This document shows positions 35,307 to 43,627 of a stretch of 64,000 nucleotides of DNA, piece after piece (position 1 is the first letter of the stretch; the number at the start of each line of letters is the position of its first letter). The translations under genes were made by a program, and so were the position numbers. The notes under the pieces are model-generated. The model was given only the letters and a program-made list of their open reading frames with translations, was not told where the DNA came from and ran no database searches. Location: assembly GCA_023381695.1 (NCBI GenBank), contig JAMCQP010000022.1, positions 1 through 64,000 of the forward strand, given 5' to 3'. This DNA is from Bacillota bacterium (GTDB lineage Bacteria; Bacillota; UBA5301; JAMCQP01).

Positions 35307-38300
35307 TCACCCGAAGAGGGCTTCATCATGCTGGCGAGCCGTGTTATAGCGTTCTTTGGACTGGGCCAGGGCCTCGCCCAGCTCGGCAAGCCGGGCTTCC
35401 AACTCCGCGTCCGTCCTGGAACCCGCCCAGATATCCATGAGCAGGTCTTCAAAGTCCCGCTCGTCGGACAGTTCTCCCAGGATCATGTCCAGTTCGCCGA
35501 CCACCAGTTCGAAGAGATTGATCTTCGAATCCAGGAGGGTCAGGAGATGCGCCTCGATGGTATCCGCGGCAGAGAGGTTGAAGATGTGCACGTCCTTGGT
35601 CTGGCCAATCCGGTGGATCCGTCCGATCCGCTGTTCAATGCGCATGGGATTCCAGGGGAGATCGAAGTTGATCATCACGCGGCAAAACTGCAAGTTGCGT
35701 CCTTCGCCGCCCGATTCGGTGCTGAGCAGGACCGGCGCGCGCTCCGCGAAGCGCTGGATGGCCTCCTCCTTCTCCTGCCGGCGCATTTCACCGTGGAACT
35801 GGCAAAATTCGATCCCTGCCGACTGGAACATCCCGGCGAGCAGTTCCTGGGTCCTCCGGAAGCTGGTGAAGACGATGGCCTTCTCGCCGTTTAAGGCTTG
35901 GATGAGCCGGATTAAAGCCTCGGCTTTCGAGGAATCCCGGAGCTCTTGCGCGGCGGCATGAAGCTCGTGGAACTGTTTTTGGGCGGCGGGATCGGCCGCG
36001 TTGGCCGCCAGCCGGGCCAGGGTGGGAGCGACCGCCTGGACGCTGCTGCCGATTTCACGCTGCAAGGTCTTGAGCACCATTTGCATGCTGGCGGAGCGCT
36101 GGTGCAGGAGGTATTCCCGCCGTACATACCCGGTGATTTCCCGGTAAAGGGAGGCTTCTCCGGGGGTCAGGCGCACGCTGATGGTATCCGCCCTCCGCTT
36201 TGGCAGGGGGACGCCGCAGGAACTGCGCTTGTTGCCGATGGTATCCGCGGCAGAGAGGTTGAAGATGTGCACGTCCTTGGTCTGGCCAATCCGGTGGATC
36301 CGTCCGATCCGCTGTTCAATGCGCATGGGATTCCAGGGGAGATCGAAGTTGATCATCACGCGGCAAAACTGCAAGTTGCGTCCTTCGCCGCCCGATTCGG
36401 TGCTGAGCAGGACCGGCGCGCGCTCCGCGAAGCGCTGGATGGCCTCCTCCTTCTCCTGCCGGCGCATTTCACCGTGGAACTGGCAAAATTCGATCCCTGC
36501 CGACTGGAACATCCCGGCGAGCAGTTCCTGGGTCCTCCGGAAGCTGGTGAAGACGATGGCCTTCTCGCCGTTTAAGGCTTGGATGAGCCGGATTAAAGCC
36601 TCGGCTTTCGAGGAATCCCGGAGCTCTTGCGCGGCGGCATGAAGCTCGTGGAACTGTTTTTGGGCGGCGGGATCGGCCGCGTTGGCCGCCAGCCGGGCCA
36701 GGGTGGGAGCGACCGCCTGGACGCTGCTGCCGATTTCACGCTGCAAGGTCTTGAGCACCATTTGCATGCTGGCGGAGCGCTGGTGCAGGAGGTATTCCCG
36801 CCGTACATACCCGGTGATTTCCCGGTAAAGGGAGGCTTCTCCGGGGGTCAGGCGCACGCTGATGGTATCCGCCCTCCGCTTTGGCAGGGGGACGCCGCAG
36901 GAACTGCGCTTGTTGCGGATCATCACCTCGCGGGTCAGGGTCCGGAGTTGCTCAACGTTGCGCGGCTTGAGGCGATCGCCGCTGCTGATATATTTCCGGG
37001 CGAAAGCAGACGGCGTCTCCAACTGGCCGGGGCGCAGCAGGGTGATCAGGTTGTATAGTTCCTCGAGGCTGTTCTGGATCGGGGTGGCGGTCAGCAACAG
37101 AATGTATTTCTTCTTTAATTCGCTGACAAAGGTCCAGTTGAGGGTGGAACGGTTACGGCACCGGTGCGCCTCGTCCACAATCACACATTCGAAGAACGAC
37201 GCCAGCACCGCCGAACGATGCGGCTCGCGCTTGACGGTGTCCAAAGAGGCCACAATCCGGTCGAAGGATGACCAGGGGCTGGGATCTTGCTGGAATTTCG
37301 GGTCGTCGAAGACCACAAAGTCCAGGTTAAATTTGGCATGGAGTTCCTCCGCCCATTGTTCCACCAGGGGCGACGGGCAAAGGACGAGCACCCGCCTGGC
37401 CAGGCCCCGCATCAGGTACTCGGTCACCACCAGGCCCGCCTCGATGGTCTTGCCGAGGCCCACCTCGTCGCAGAGCAGCGCGCGGCCGCGCATCTTTTGC
37501 AGGACCTCCCTGACGGCCTTCAACTGGTAGTCGAACGGGAGGATCTTCTTTACCACATTGAGCGAAAGAAGCGTGTCAAAGCCCGGATTGGCGCCCAGGA
37601 CGGCGGCTCGCTGGTGAACGTACTCTTCCAGCGGCCCGGCGAATTTTCTGCCGGACAGCGCGGTTTCGATCTCGGGCCAGGCTTTGTCGAGGAATTGGAT
37701 GGCCGGGAGCGGGAGCACGGGCGCGGGCGAGCGCGGGGCCACCACTGCCGCCATGGACGCTGCTTCGGCTGCCGCCACGGATGCTGCTTCGGCTGCCGCC
37801 ACGGATGCTGCTTCGGCTGCCGCCCCGACTGCCGCCACGGACGCTGCTTCGGCTGCCGCCCCGACTGCCGCCACGGACGCTGCTTCGGCTGCCGCCCCGA
37901 CTGCCGCCACGGATGCTGCCCCGGCTGCCGCCCTGGACACTGCTCCGGTCGCTGCCACATCCGCTGGCTTTGCGGCATCTGGCTGGCGGCGGCGTGGCTT
38001 GTTGGCGCCGGCAGGAACCTTGTGGCCGGGTTGGCGGGCCGGTCCGCCCCTTGCGGTTCGAGGTTTCCTTTCCGGCAATCCGGCGGGTTCTTTTGCGGCA
38101 TGGGCGCTCCTGGGAACGCTGGTCTTCAAAAGGGGAACCGGCTGGCTGATTTGAAGCACCAGGTCAGGACCGGGGAGAATGGTCGCCTGGAGAATGCTCG
38201 TGGGGAACCGGGAAAAGAACCGCTTTAACTCGGGAGAGAAGAGGACGTTGTCGCTGTTGTGCAGGGTGGCCTTGACGCTGCGCTGATCTGGCGAGACCAG

Positions 38301-38456
38301 AATCAGAGGCACCACCGCCGGCCGTTTAGGCAAAACTTCCCGCAGGGCGCGGTCCAAAACGATGATTCCGGCATCAAGGTAAAAACGTTCCAGGGAGAAT
38401 ATGGTAGTCTTTGACTTGGGGGAGGTGGTCTTCAACCGGGGGGAACGCCGCTCCAT
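35307..38456 (-). CDS. SNF2-family helicase with duplicated C-terminal motor lobe
   Basis: 1049 residues from ATG at 38456 (GAAGGG before it). Layout: unique N-terminal domain (1-150), Ala-rich repeat linker (about 157-255), then the SNF2 motor: motif I CDEVGLGKTIEAGL near 330, DEAHRC near 429, LLTATPIQNSLEELY (III). Lobe 2 carries FTSFRRTQELL, STESGGEGRNLQF and EQRIGRIHRIGQ (VI). A 227-residue block that contains all of lobe 2 occurs twice, back to back (about 514-740 and 741-967). A normal relative would be about 820 residues. RapA/HepA-like proteins remodel DNA-protein complexes; several such helicases serve in phage defence. Confidence 0.88.
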   Translation of the reverse strand: MERRSPRLKTTSPKSKTTIFSLERFYLDAGIIVLDRALREVLPKRPAVVPLILVSPDQRSVKATLHNSDNVLFSPELKRFFSRFPTSILQATILPGPDLVLQISQPVPLLKTSVPRSAHAAKEPAGLPERKPRTARGGPARQPGHKVPAGANKPRRRQPDAAKPADVAATGAVSRAAAGAASVAAVGAAAEAASVAAVGAAAEAASVAAVGAAAEAASVAAAEAASVAAAEAASMAAVVAPRSPAPVLPLPAIQFLDKAWPEIETALSGRKFAGPLEEYVHQRAAVLGANPGFDTLLSLNVVKKILPFDYQLKAVREVLQKMRGRALLCDEVGLGKTIEAGLVVTEYLMRGLARRVLVLCPSPLVEQWAEELHAKFNLDFVVFDDPKFQQDPSPWSSFDRIVASLDTVKREPHRSAVLASFFECVIVDEAHRCRNRSTLNWTFVSELKKKYILLLTATPIQNSLEELYNLITLLRPGQLETPSAFARKYISSGDRLKPRNVEQLRTLTREVMIRNKRSSCGVPLPKRRADTISVRLTPGEASLYREITGYVRREYLLHQRSASMQMVLKTLQREIGSSVQAVAPTLARLAANAADPAAQKQFHELHAAAQELRDSSKAEALIRLIQALNGEKAIVFTSFRRTQELLAGMFQSAGIEFCQFHGEMRRQEKEEAIQRFAERAPVLLSTESGGEGRNLQFCRVMINFDLPWNPMRIEQRIGRIHRIGQTKDVHIFNLSAADTIGNKRSSCGVPLPKRRADTISVRLTPGEASLYREITGYVRREYLLHQRSASMQMVLKTLQREIGSSVQAVAPTLARLAANAADPAAQKQFHELHAAAQELRDSSKAEALIRLIQALNGEKAIVFTSFRRTQELLAGMFQSAGIEFCQFHGEMRRQEKEEAIQRFAERAPVLLSTESGGEGRNLQFCRVMINFDLPWNPMRIEQRIGRIHRIGQTKDVHIFNLSAADTIEAHLLTLLDSKINLFELVVGELDMILGELSDERDFEDLLMDIWAGSRTDAELEARLAELGEALAQSKERYNTARQHDEALFG
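35555..36916. repeat. Perfect tandem duplication, 2 x 681 bp
   Basis: Units 35555-36235 and 36236-36916 read the same throughout. 681 is divisible by three, so the helicase frame stays open across the join. No homology longer than a base or two is seen at the breakpoint, so it did not arise by recombination between existing repeats. Such identity means a very recent event, selection, or an assembly error. Confidence 0.9.
37740..37985. repeat. Minisatellite encoding Ala-rich linker
   Basis: Imperfect tandem copies of GCTGCTTCGGCTGCCGCC with CACGGA or CCCGACTGCC inserts, in the helicase gene. Translated it gives repeats of SVAAVGAAAEAA. Copy number is likely to vary between strains. Confidence 0.8.
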
Positions 38457-38717
38457 GGCGAGATTTTCCCTTCTATGTGGATTGCGCTGATATTTGGACT
38501 GGATTCGGAGGACTTTCGAACTGAATTCGGAAGTTTTTCGGAAGGTTTTTGGTCGGATTCGACAACCGAAGCGGTGAATCCTGCAGGCCGGATGTTCGGG
38601 CGGAAATAGGCAGAAGATTAGCGGACGATGATCCGAGGAGAAGGAAGGAGAAGCAAGTTTGCCGAAATAACCAAACTGCGGGTCAGGAAAGATGACCAGG
38701 ATAGATAGCCAGGAAAG

Positions 38718-39758
38718 ATGGGAGTACAGGGACTGATGCTGATTCAACAGGTACGCACGTCGTTGGAAAAGTATTCGGAAGAGGAGTTGCGATTGCTCGC
38801 CGCCGAAATTTACAAGCGCATTCCCAAAAAGGTGATTGCAGAAAAAGAGATCGACGCGCTGCTCGAAGATCTCCAGGCCGTGCTCCAGACCCGCAAACAA
38901 AGCCGCAAGGCGGCCAACCGTCCTGATTTTGAAGCGGTCGCCCGGGAAGCGGAAAAATTCCTCGAAGACGCCGGACAGCAGTATTACTTCGCTCCCAACC
39001 GCGTCATTCCCAAGAGCCAGCGGCCCAAATGGCGCTTCATCGCCAAACGGTTGCACGATGAGCTGCTCGCGCTTGGCCAGGATGAGGAGCATCTTTCCCA
39101 GGTAAGCGATCTTATGACCCGGCTTTATGAGCTGCTTTGCCAGGCATGCCGCAGGTATCTTTTCAGTTCGGACGATCCCTTCAGGTCCGTGGGCATCAAG
39201 CAAAGCCAGTTTTTTCGCGATGTGGTGGCCTTGCAGAAGAGAGCCGGCATGCCGGCGGAGTGGATAACGTCCGCCATCAAACTGATCGCCATCCAGGGGC
39301 TCTACAGCAGTACCCTCTCCGAAGACCTGATCGATGCCTTCCTCGAGTTTTTGAACACGGCGCCCTTGAAGGAAGAAGCGGTGGCCCAGGCAGATCGCCT
39401 CCGCCGGAAATATGCCGCGCAGGGTGAAAACAGCCGCAAATATCCGGACTATCAAGTTCAGGAGAGGAACGACACCCTGGTGGAGCTGGTTTTCCGGCTG
39501 CACATGGCTCTGGCGGATCATGAGGCGGCGGTCGATTATTTCAAGGATCATTATGTTGAGGCTGGTCTTGATGCCGCATACAGAGAGGAGATCAAGCTGT
39601 ACATTCTCCTGGAGAAGCTCCTGCGGTACAAACAAAAGGATCTCTGGCTGCGGGAGTACGAAGCTTGTTTGCAAAGAGGCATCAAACCGAGGAGGGAACT
39701 GGTGAAAGCCTACGAGTTTACACAAAAGACCGGCCGTCTCCCGGAGTACATCGGCTGA
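38718..39758 (+). CDS. Unknown helical protein, full-length copy C
   Basis: 346 residues, ATG start. Divergent from the SNF2 gene with 261 bases between. Predicted all-helical, charged: LEKYSEEELRLLAAEIYKRI, AEKEIDALLEDLQAVLQTRK, QQYYFAPNRVIPKSQRPKWR, DDPFRSVGIKQSQFF, then a C-terminal half with helical-repeat character (LVELVFRLHMALADHEAAVD, YILLEKLLRYKQKDLWLREY). No catalytic motif or known family seen. Copies A and B lie 5 and 9 kb upstream, each with the same leader, so this is a multi-copy family specific to this genome or clade. Confidence 0.75.
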   Translation: MGVQGLMLIQQVRTSLEKYSEEELRLLAAEIYKRIPKKVIAEKEIDALLEDLQAVLQTRKQSRKAANRPDFEAVAREAEKFLEDAGQQYYFAPNRVIPKSQRPKWRFIAKRLHDELLALGQDEEHLSQVSDLMTRLYELLCQACRRYLFSSDDPFRSVGIKQSQFFRDVVALQKRAGMPAEWITSAIKLIAIQGLYSSTLSEDLIDAFLEFLNTAPLKEEAVAQADRLRRKYAAQGENSRKYPDYQVQERNDTLVELVFRLHMALADHEAAVDYFKDHYVEAGLDAAYREEIKLYILLEKLLRYKQKDLWLREYEACLQRGIKPRRELVKAYEFTQKTGRLPEYIG

Positions 39759-39794
39759 CGCACCCGACAAAATATCCGGGGTAAATTTTCGGAA

Positions 39795-41111
39795 ATGAAA
39801 AAGCTTACAATCACCAAAACACAAGCCCGGCGCTTCATCCTTGCCCATCAGGGCTTATGGCCGCCATATGGATTTGAGGGCAAACCCGGCGTGCTGGAGT
39901 ACATCCGCCGGGTCGGCTGCATTCAGTTCGATCCGCTGAACATAGTTGGCCGCAACCCGGAGATCGTGCTCCAGGCCCGCGTTTCGGACTTTCGACCCGC
40001 CCTGCTGCGAGAACTGCTTTATCAGGACCGCAAGCTTCTGGACGGGTGGGATAAGATGATGGCCATCTACGGTACGGAGGACTGGCCCTGTTTCCACCGC
40101 CACCGGGAAGCCGCCCTGCGCCGCCTCGGCGACGGTTCCCGGCCGGTTGCCCCTGTCCTGCCCCGGATTCGCAAGGCGATTGAGGAGCAAGGCCCTTTGT
40201 CCTCGATTGATCTGGATTATGATCAGGCGGTGGACTGGCCGTGGGCGCCCACCCGGCTGGCCCGAGCCGCGCTGGAGAGCATGTACTTCTGGGGAGAGCT
40301 GGTTATTCACCACAAGGTGCATACCCGCAAAGTGTACGACTTCGCCAGCCGCCACCTTCCGGAAGAACTGCTGTCGACTCCCGATCCAAATGAGTCAGAG
40401 GAGCAGTATCGCGATTGGCATATCCTCAGGCGCGTTGGGGGCGTGGGGTTGTTGTGGAGCAGGTCCGGTGACGCCTGGCTTGGGATGCCTGGTATCCAAA
40501 GCAAGGAACGCAGCGCCGCTCTGGCGCGGCTGCTCAAAAAGGGGAAGATTGTCGAGGTGCGCGTGGAAGGCATCAAAACTCCACTTTACATGAGGAGCGA
40601 GGACAGGCCGCGTCTCGACAAGACATTGAGTTCAGACGCCCCGGACGCCCCGGACGCCCCGGACGCCCCAGGCGGCCCGGATTGCCCGGACTGCCCGGCG
40701 TCACGGGGGGCGGCCATCCTGGCACCGCTGGACAACCTGCTCTGGGACCGGCGGCTGGTGAAGGAACTGTTTGACTTTGAGTACCGGTGGGAAGTCTACA
40801 AGCCGGTGGCCGAACGGCGCTACGGCTATTATGTACTTCCCGTTCTGCATGGCGACCGGTTCGTGGCGCGGTTCGAGCCAGGGCGGGACAAGAGGAGCGG
40901 GGCTTTGATAATCAAGAATTGGTGGTGGGAGTCCGGGGCAAGCCAGTCGGAGGGGCTGCGCCTCGATCTGCTGGACTGCTTTGGACGGTTTCTCAGTTAC
41001 CTTGGTACGGATCACCTCCAGATCGGCGGCACGGTTGCGGAACAAGCCGGTTTGGATTGGCTGGCCGCTTATCAACTGCCCAACGATGAGGGGAAGACCC
41101 CAAAAAGTTGA
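39795..41111 (+). CDS. AlkX/YcaQ-like winged-helix DNA glycosylase
   Basis: 438 residues of the HTH_42 superfamily. Opens with LTITKTQARRFILAHQGL; residues near 40-50 read VGCIQFDPLNIVGRNPE, where Q-F-D corresponds to the QxD catalytic motif of AlkX (AlkZ has QxQ). Middle winged helices (WGELVIHHKVHTRKVYDFAS), then APLDNLLWDRRLVKELFDFEYRWEVY, cut here as LLWDRRLVKELFDFEYRWE, typical of the family. AlkX-type enzymes excise bulky or crosslinked bases. A DAP-type repeat (9-bp unit, 40635-40670) sits in a loop. The last codons run into the TnpB fragment, so the natural end may be altered. Confidence 0.85.
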   Translation: MKKLTITKTQARRFILAHQGLWPPYGFEGKPGVLEYIRRVGCIQFDPLNIVGRNPEIVLQARVSDFRPALLRELLYQDRKLLDGWDKMMAIYGTEDWPCFHRHREAALRRLGDGSRPVAPVLPRIRKAIEEQGPLSSIDLDYDQAVDWPWAPTRLARAALESMYFWGELVIHHKVHTRKVYDFASRHLPEELLSTPDPNESEEQYRDWHILRRVGGVGLLWSRSGDAWLGMPGIQSKERSAALARLLKKGKIVEVRVEGIKTPLYMRSEDRPRLDKTLSSDAPDAPDAPDAPGGPDCPDCPASRGAAILAPLDNLLWDRRLVKELFDFEYRWEVYKPVAERRYGYYVLPVLHGDRFVARFEPGRDKRSGALIIKNWWWESGASQSEGLRLDLLDCFGRFLSYLGTDHLQIGGTVAEQAGLDWLAAYQLPNDEGKTPKS

Positions 41112-42072
41112 CCGAGAATATGTCCGTCTGGTGCGGAGAAAAGTCCGGGGGAGAAACCTTTTTTCGGCTCAACTGGTCTGTGAAGGGCATCCGTACCGAA
41201 AGGAGAAGAATACTCTGGGGCAAGGAGTGGTTGGCCTGGATATCGGACCCTCCACCGCGGCGGTGGTCGCGGCACAAGAGGCTCGCCTTACCCAGTTTTG
41301 CGCGGAACTAAAGCCCCAGGAGCGCCAGATACGACTTTTGCAACGAAAACTCGACCGGCAAAGGAGGGCGAATAACCCCGAAAATTATCATGCGAACGGG
41401 ACGGTAAAGCTCGGTGCAAAGCAGTGGAAAAGGTCCAAGCGATCTCAGGATAGCCTGGATCAACTTCGGGAGATTCAGCGTAGACTGGCTGCGCATCGCA
41501 AGAGTTTGCATGGAAGACTCGTCAATGAGATTGTGGAGTTGGGTAACGTCTTCAAACTTGAAAAGCTGTCCTACCGGGCCTTCCAAAAAGAATTCGGACG
41601 GTCGGTGGGTTTGCGTGCTCCGGGCGGGTTTGTCTCGGAACTACGCCGTAAGGCTGAGAGTGCTGGCGGCAAGGTGATCGAGTTTCCCATCCGAAACACC
41701 AGGCTATCCCAGAGGTGCCACTGTGGTCAGGTCCATAAAAAACGCTTGTCGGAACGCTGGCAGGGGTGCGCCTGTGGGGTTTTCGCTCAACGGGACCTGT
41801 ATTCGGCGTTTTTGGCGCGATTTGTGGAACAAGAAACCAACCAGCTCCACGCGGGCCAGGCGGCTGAAGCCTGGACGGGTGCGGAACCGCTCCTGCGGAC
41901 GGCGTGGCAGCAGGCCGTAACCAACCAACCTGCAAGTGGGAGGAGCAATCCTTCCTCCTTCGGGGCAACCCGGAGTTGGAGCGGGTCGTCCGTGGAAGGG
42001 GAGATAGCCTGTACCAAGGCCCGGGATGTTGTAGCCTACCCTTTGGGGACGGCGAAAGCCCGGGAGAGGTAG
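41093..42072 (+). pseudogene. TnpB (IS200/IS605 type), N-terminal truncation
   Basis: The frame begins within the end of the AlkX-like gene, with no start of its own, at VRLVRRKVRGRNLFSAQLV, and lacks the N-terminal wedge/helix-turn-helix domain (100 residues or more). RuvC residues are all present: Asp in GLDIGPSTAAVV, Glu in KLEKLSYRAF, Asp in RDLYSAFLAR; zinc ribbon RCHCGQ/GCACGV. Full-length TnpB is an RNA-guided nuclease; this one lacks the part that binds target DNA and RNA ends. It is the less truncated of two near-identical copies. Confidence 0.83.
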
Positions 42073-42118
42073 CGGTGGTTCTCTCCAGAACCCCCGGCTT
42101 TAGCCGTGGGGAGGTTCA
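41930..42118 (+). ncRNA. Omega-RNA region and right end of IS605-type element
   Basis: Structured GC-rich DNA overlapping the TnpB C-terminus, ending with hairpin CCCCCGGC-TTTA-GCCGTGGGG and GAGGTTCA, the typical right end. The guide would be the sequence starting at 42119 (GGTCGAGTTCTGTTC...). Differs from the 28.7-kb copy mainly in the last 40 bases. Confidence 0.6.
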
Positions 42119-42164
42119 GGTCGAGTTCTGTTCAAAGGTTCAATGCTTTCCCGGGCCGAGCAGC

Positions 42165-42722
42165 CTAATAAAGGACCTCCTCGGCGTAATGGTCCTCGTG
42201 TTTTTCATCCATGAAGCAATCCTCGCAGAGGTATACGAATCGCCCCTCCTCCTCGCTGCAGGCAATGCAGAGCCAGATGGCAATGGTTTTCTTCCCTTCC
42301 CGGTCACACACTTCGCAGTAATGGTATCGTGGCTTGCTTTGCGCTATGATCCGGGGATAGGCGCCTGCTTCTGCGGGTTCCTTGATCTTTTCCAGAGTTA
42401 TGAAATGTTGTATGTCATCTCCGAAATCGTAGACGTACTCCAGTTTGTCTCCCTCGGCGAGTCCAAGATGATCAATGCGCTTTTTGGCACCTGGGCCACC
42501 GCCAGTAGGGTTAATCTCTCCCAGACCTCCGGCTTTCCAGATCGGCCCGCGATAAAATTCGCTGAGATGATCGTCGAGATCGTGCTGGAAGGCCCGCCGG
42601 ATGATCCTGTCAAAATCTCTGAGAGTCTGATTCCCCTCAATCTCGATAAGGCGCCAGAGTTTCTTGCGATGCTTCAAGGCCACCTTAAATTGGTATACCT
42701 GTCCCACCGGAACCCCCCCCAT
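42165..42722 (-). CDS. pRiA4b ORF-3-like protein
   Basis: 185 residues of the PRiA4_ORF3 family: VYQFKVALKHRKKLWRLIEI, LRDFDRIIRRAF, DHLSEFYRGPIWKAGG, LEYVYDFGDDIQHFITLEKI. The C-terminal 45 residues add cysteine pairs (CEVC, CIAC, CEDC), a zinc ribbon. The family is found as a passenger of transposons and on plasmids; activity unknown. The start at 42722 precedes a run of eight G, a place prone to slippage; a GTG slightly downstream is possible. Its 3' end is duplicated as the tail of the bactofilin-like gene at 14331. Confidence 0.82.
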   Translation of the reverse strand: MGGVPVGQVYQFKVALKHRKKLWRLIEIEGNQTLRDFDRIIRRAFQHDLDDHLSEFYRGPIWKAGGLGEINPTGGGPGAKKRIDHLGLAEGDKLEYVYDFGDDIQHFITLEKIKEPAEAGAYPRIIAQSKPRYHYCEVCDREGKKTIAIWLCIACSEEEGRFVYLCEDCFMDEKHEDHYAEEVLY

Positions 42723-42882
42723 CCTTTTGAGACTGTGATATACGCTTATTTTCTACCGTAGTAAAGAATGTCCTGCTTAATTTTAAGGTATCATTCTGTC
42801 GGATGTCGCATAAGGGGATGCGAAGATGTCAGGCAATATTTTTAATACGGGAAAGAGGGCATTTGCTCCGCTTGCCGAAAAG

Positions 42883-43158
42883 TTGATTCCACTGCAAAAA
42901 GTCTCCCTCCTGCTCCAGAAGCTCTTCGCCGACCAAAGCTTCGCTCGCTCTTCGGTCAAAATTGGCCTTCCCAGCCACACGTCGTCCGTGACGTGAGGCT
43001 GGCTCCGCGCATCGTGCGCTCCGAGCCACATTTGACAGGAGGTCAAGGCACCGCGGAGCCCCGGACGGGCGGGAGCGGTGATTTCTCCCTCGATCTCGCT
43101 TGCTTTGGTATCGGCTCGAGCTAGTCGCTGTCGGGGCGACTTTTTGCAGTGGAATCAA
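42883..43158. mobile_element. 276-bp MITE with perfect terminal repeats
   Basis: The 21-base ends, TTGATTCCACTGC followed by AAAAAGTC, are perfectly inverted (42883-42903 and 43138-43158). No transposase inside. The same TGATTCCACTGCAAAAA marks the left end of the IS1182-type element at 7011, so that family probably mobilised it. It splits a short frame starting at 42825 (SGNIFNTGKRAFAPLAEK), probably a gene remnant. Confidence 0.8.
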
Positions 43159-43312
43159 AGTTAAATTGCCATCTTTTTCATCCGTGGTTTTCTTTCAGTA
43201 TCGGCAATTATCGGAACTCGGGAAACCATATATCTTTGTGCTCGCGTACTGGAAATCCAGCATCTTCCTGGGTATAATATCTTTAGGAGCCACGAAGCCG
43301 CGATAAAAGTGG

Positions 43313-43627
43313 GTGATAGTTTTGCAGACAGGCGTCCCGTCGATCCTTCATAAATTTTTCTGGGATGTGCGGCCCGAAAGGCTTGACATGAAAAGAAACG
43401 CCACCTTCATCGTGGAAAGACTCCTGGAAATGGGCGACGATGCGGCCCTCCACTGGGTAAGAGCCAATTATGCGGAGGAAACAATCAAAGAAACAGTTAA
43501 AAACAGCCGCCGTCTTTCCAGGAAAACAGCCCGGTTCTGGCAGGCATTTTTCGGGCTCGAGGAGGAGGAAGTCAGATGTTTATCGAGGTCTTACCGCCAG
43601 GCGGAAACGCCTCTCTGGCCTTACTAG
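43313..43627 (+). CDS. DUF6922-like antitoxin candidate
   Basis: 104 residues, GTG start. Pattern PSILHKFFWDVRPERLDMKR, then FIVERLLEMGDDAALHWVRA and VKNSRRLSRKTARFW matches the DUF6922 family, commonly encoded directly before AbiEii-type nucleotidyltransferases. The 3' end overlaps the next gene by 52 bases, implying coupled translation. Confidence 0.75.
   Translation: MIVLQTGVPSILHKFFWDVRPERLDMKRNATFIVERLLEMGDDAALHWVRANYAEETIKETVKNSRRLSRKTARFWQAFFGLEEEEVRCLSRSYRQAETPLWPY

Noticed and set aside
37740-37985. Repeat array considered as CRISPR
   Set aside because: Units are in frame, contiguous, without unique spacers, and encode an Ala-rich linker.
35307-39848. One very long minus-strand frame of 1513 codons
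   Set aside because: The part above 38456 is antisense to the helical protein copy C and has no helicase-family sequence; a ribosome site and natural start lie at 38456.
42829-43158. 109-codon minus frame across the MITE
   Set aside because: Begins in one terminal repeat and runs through the other; explained by the element itself.
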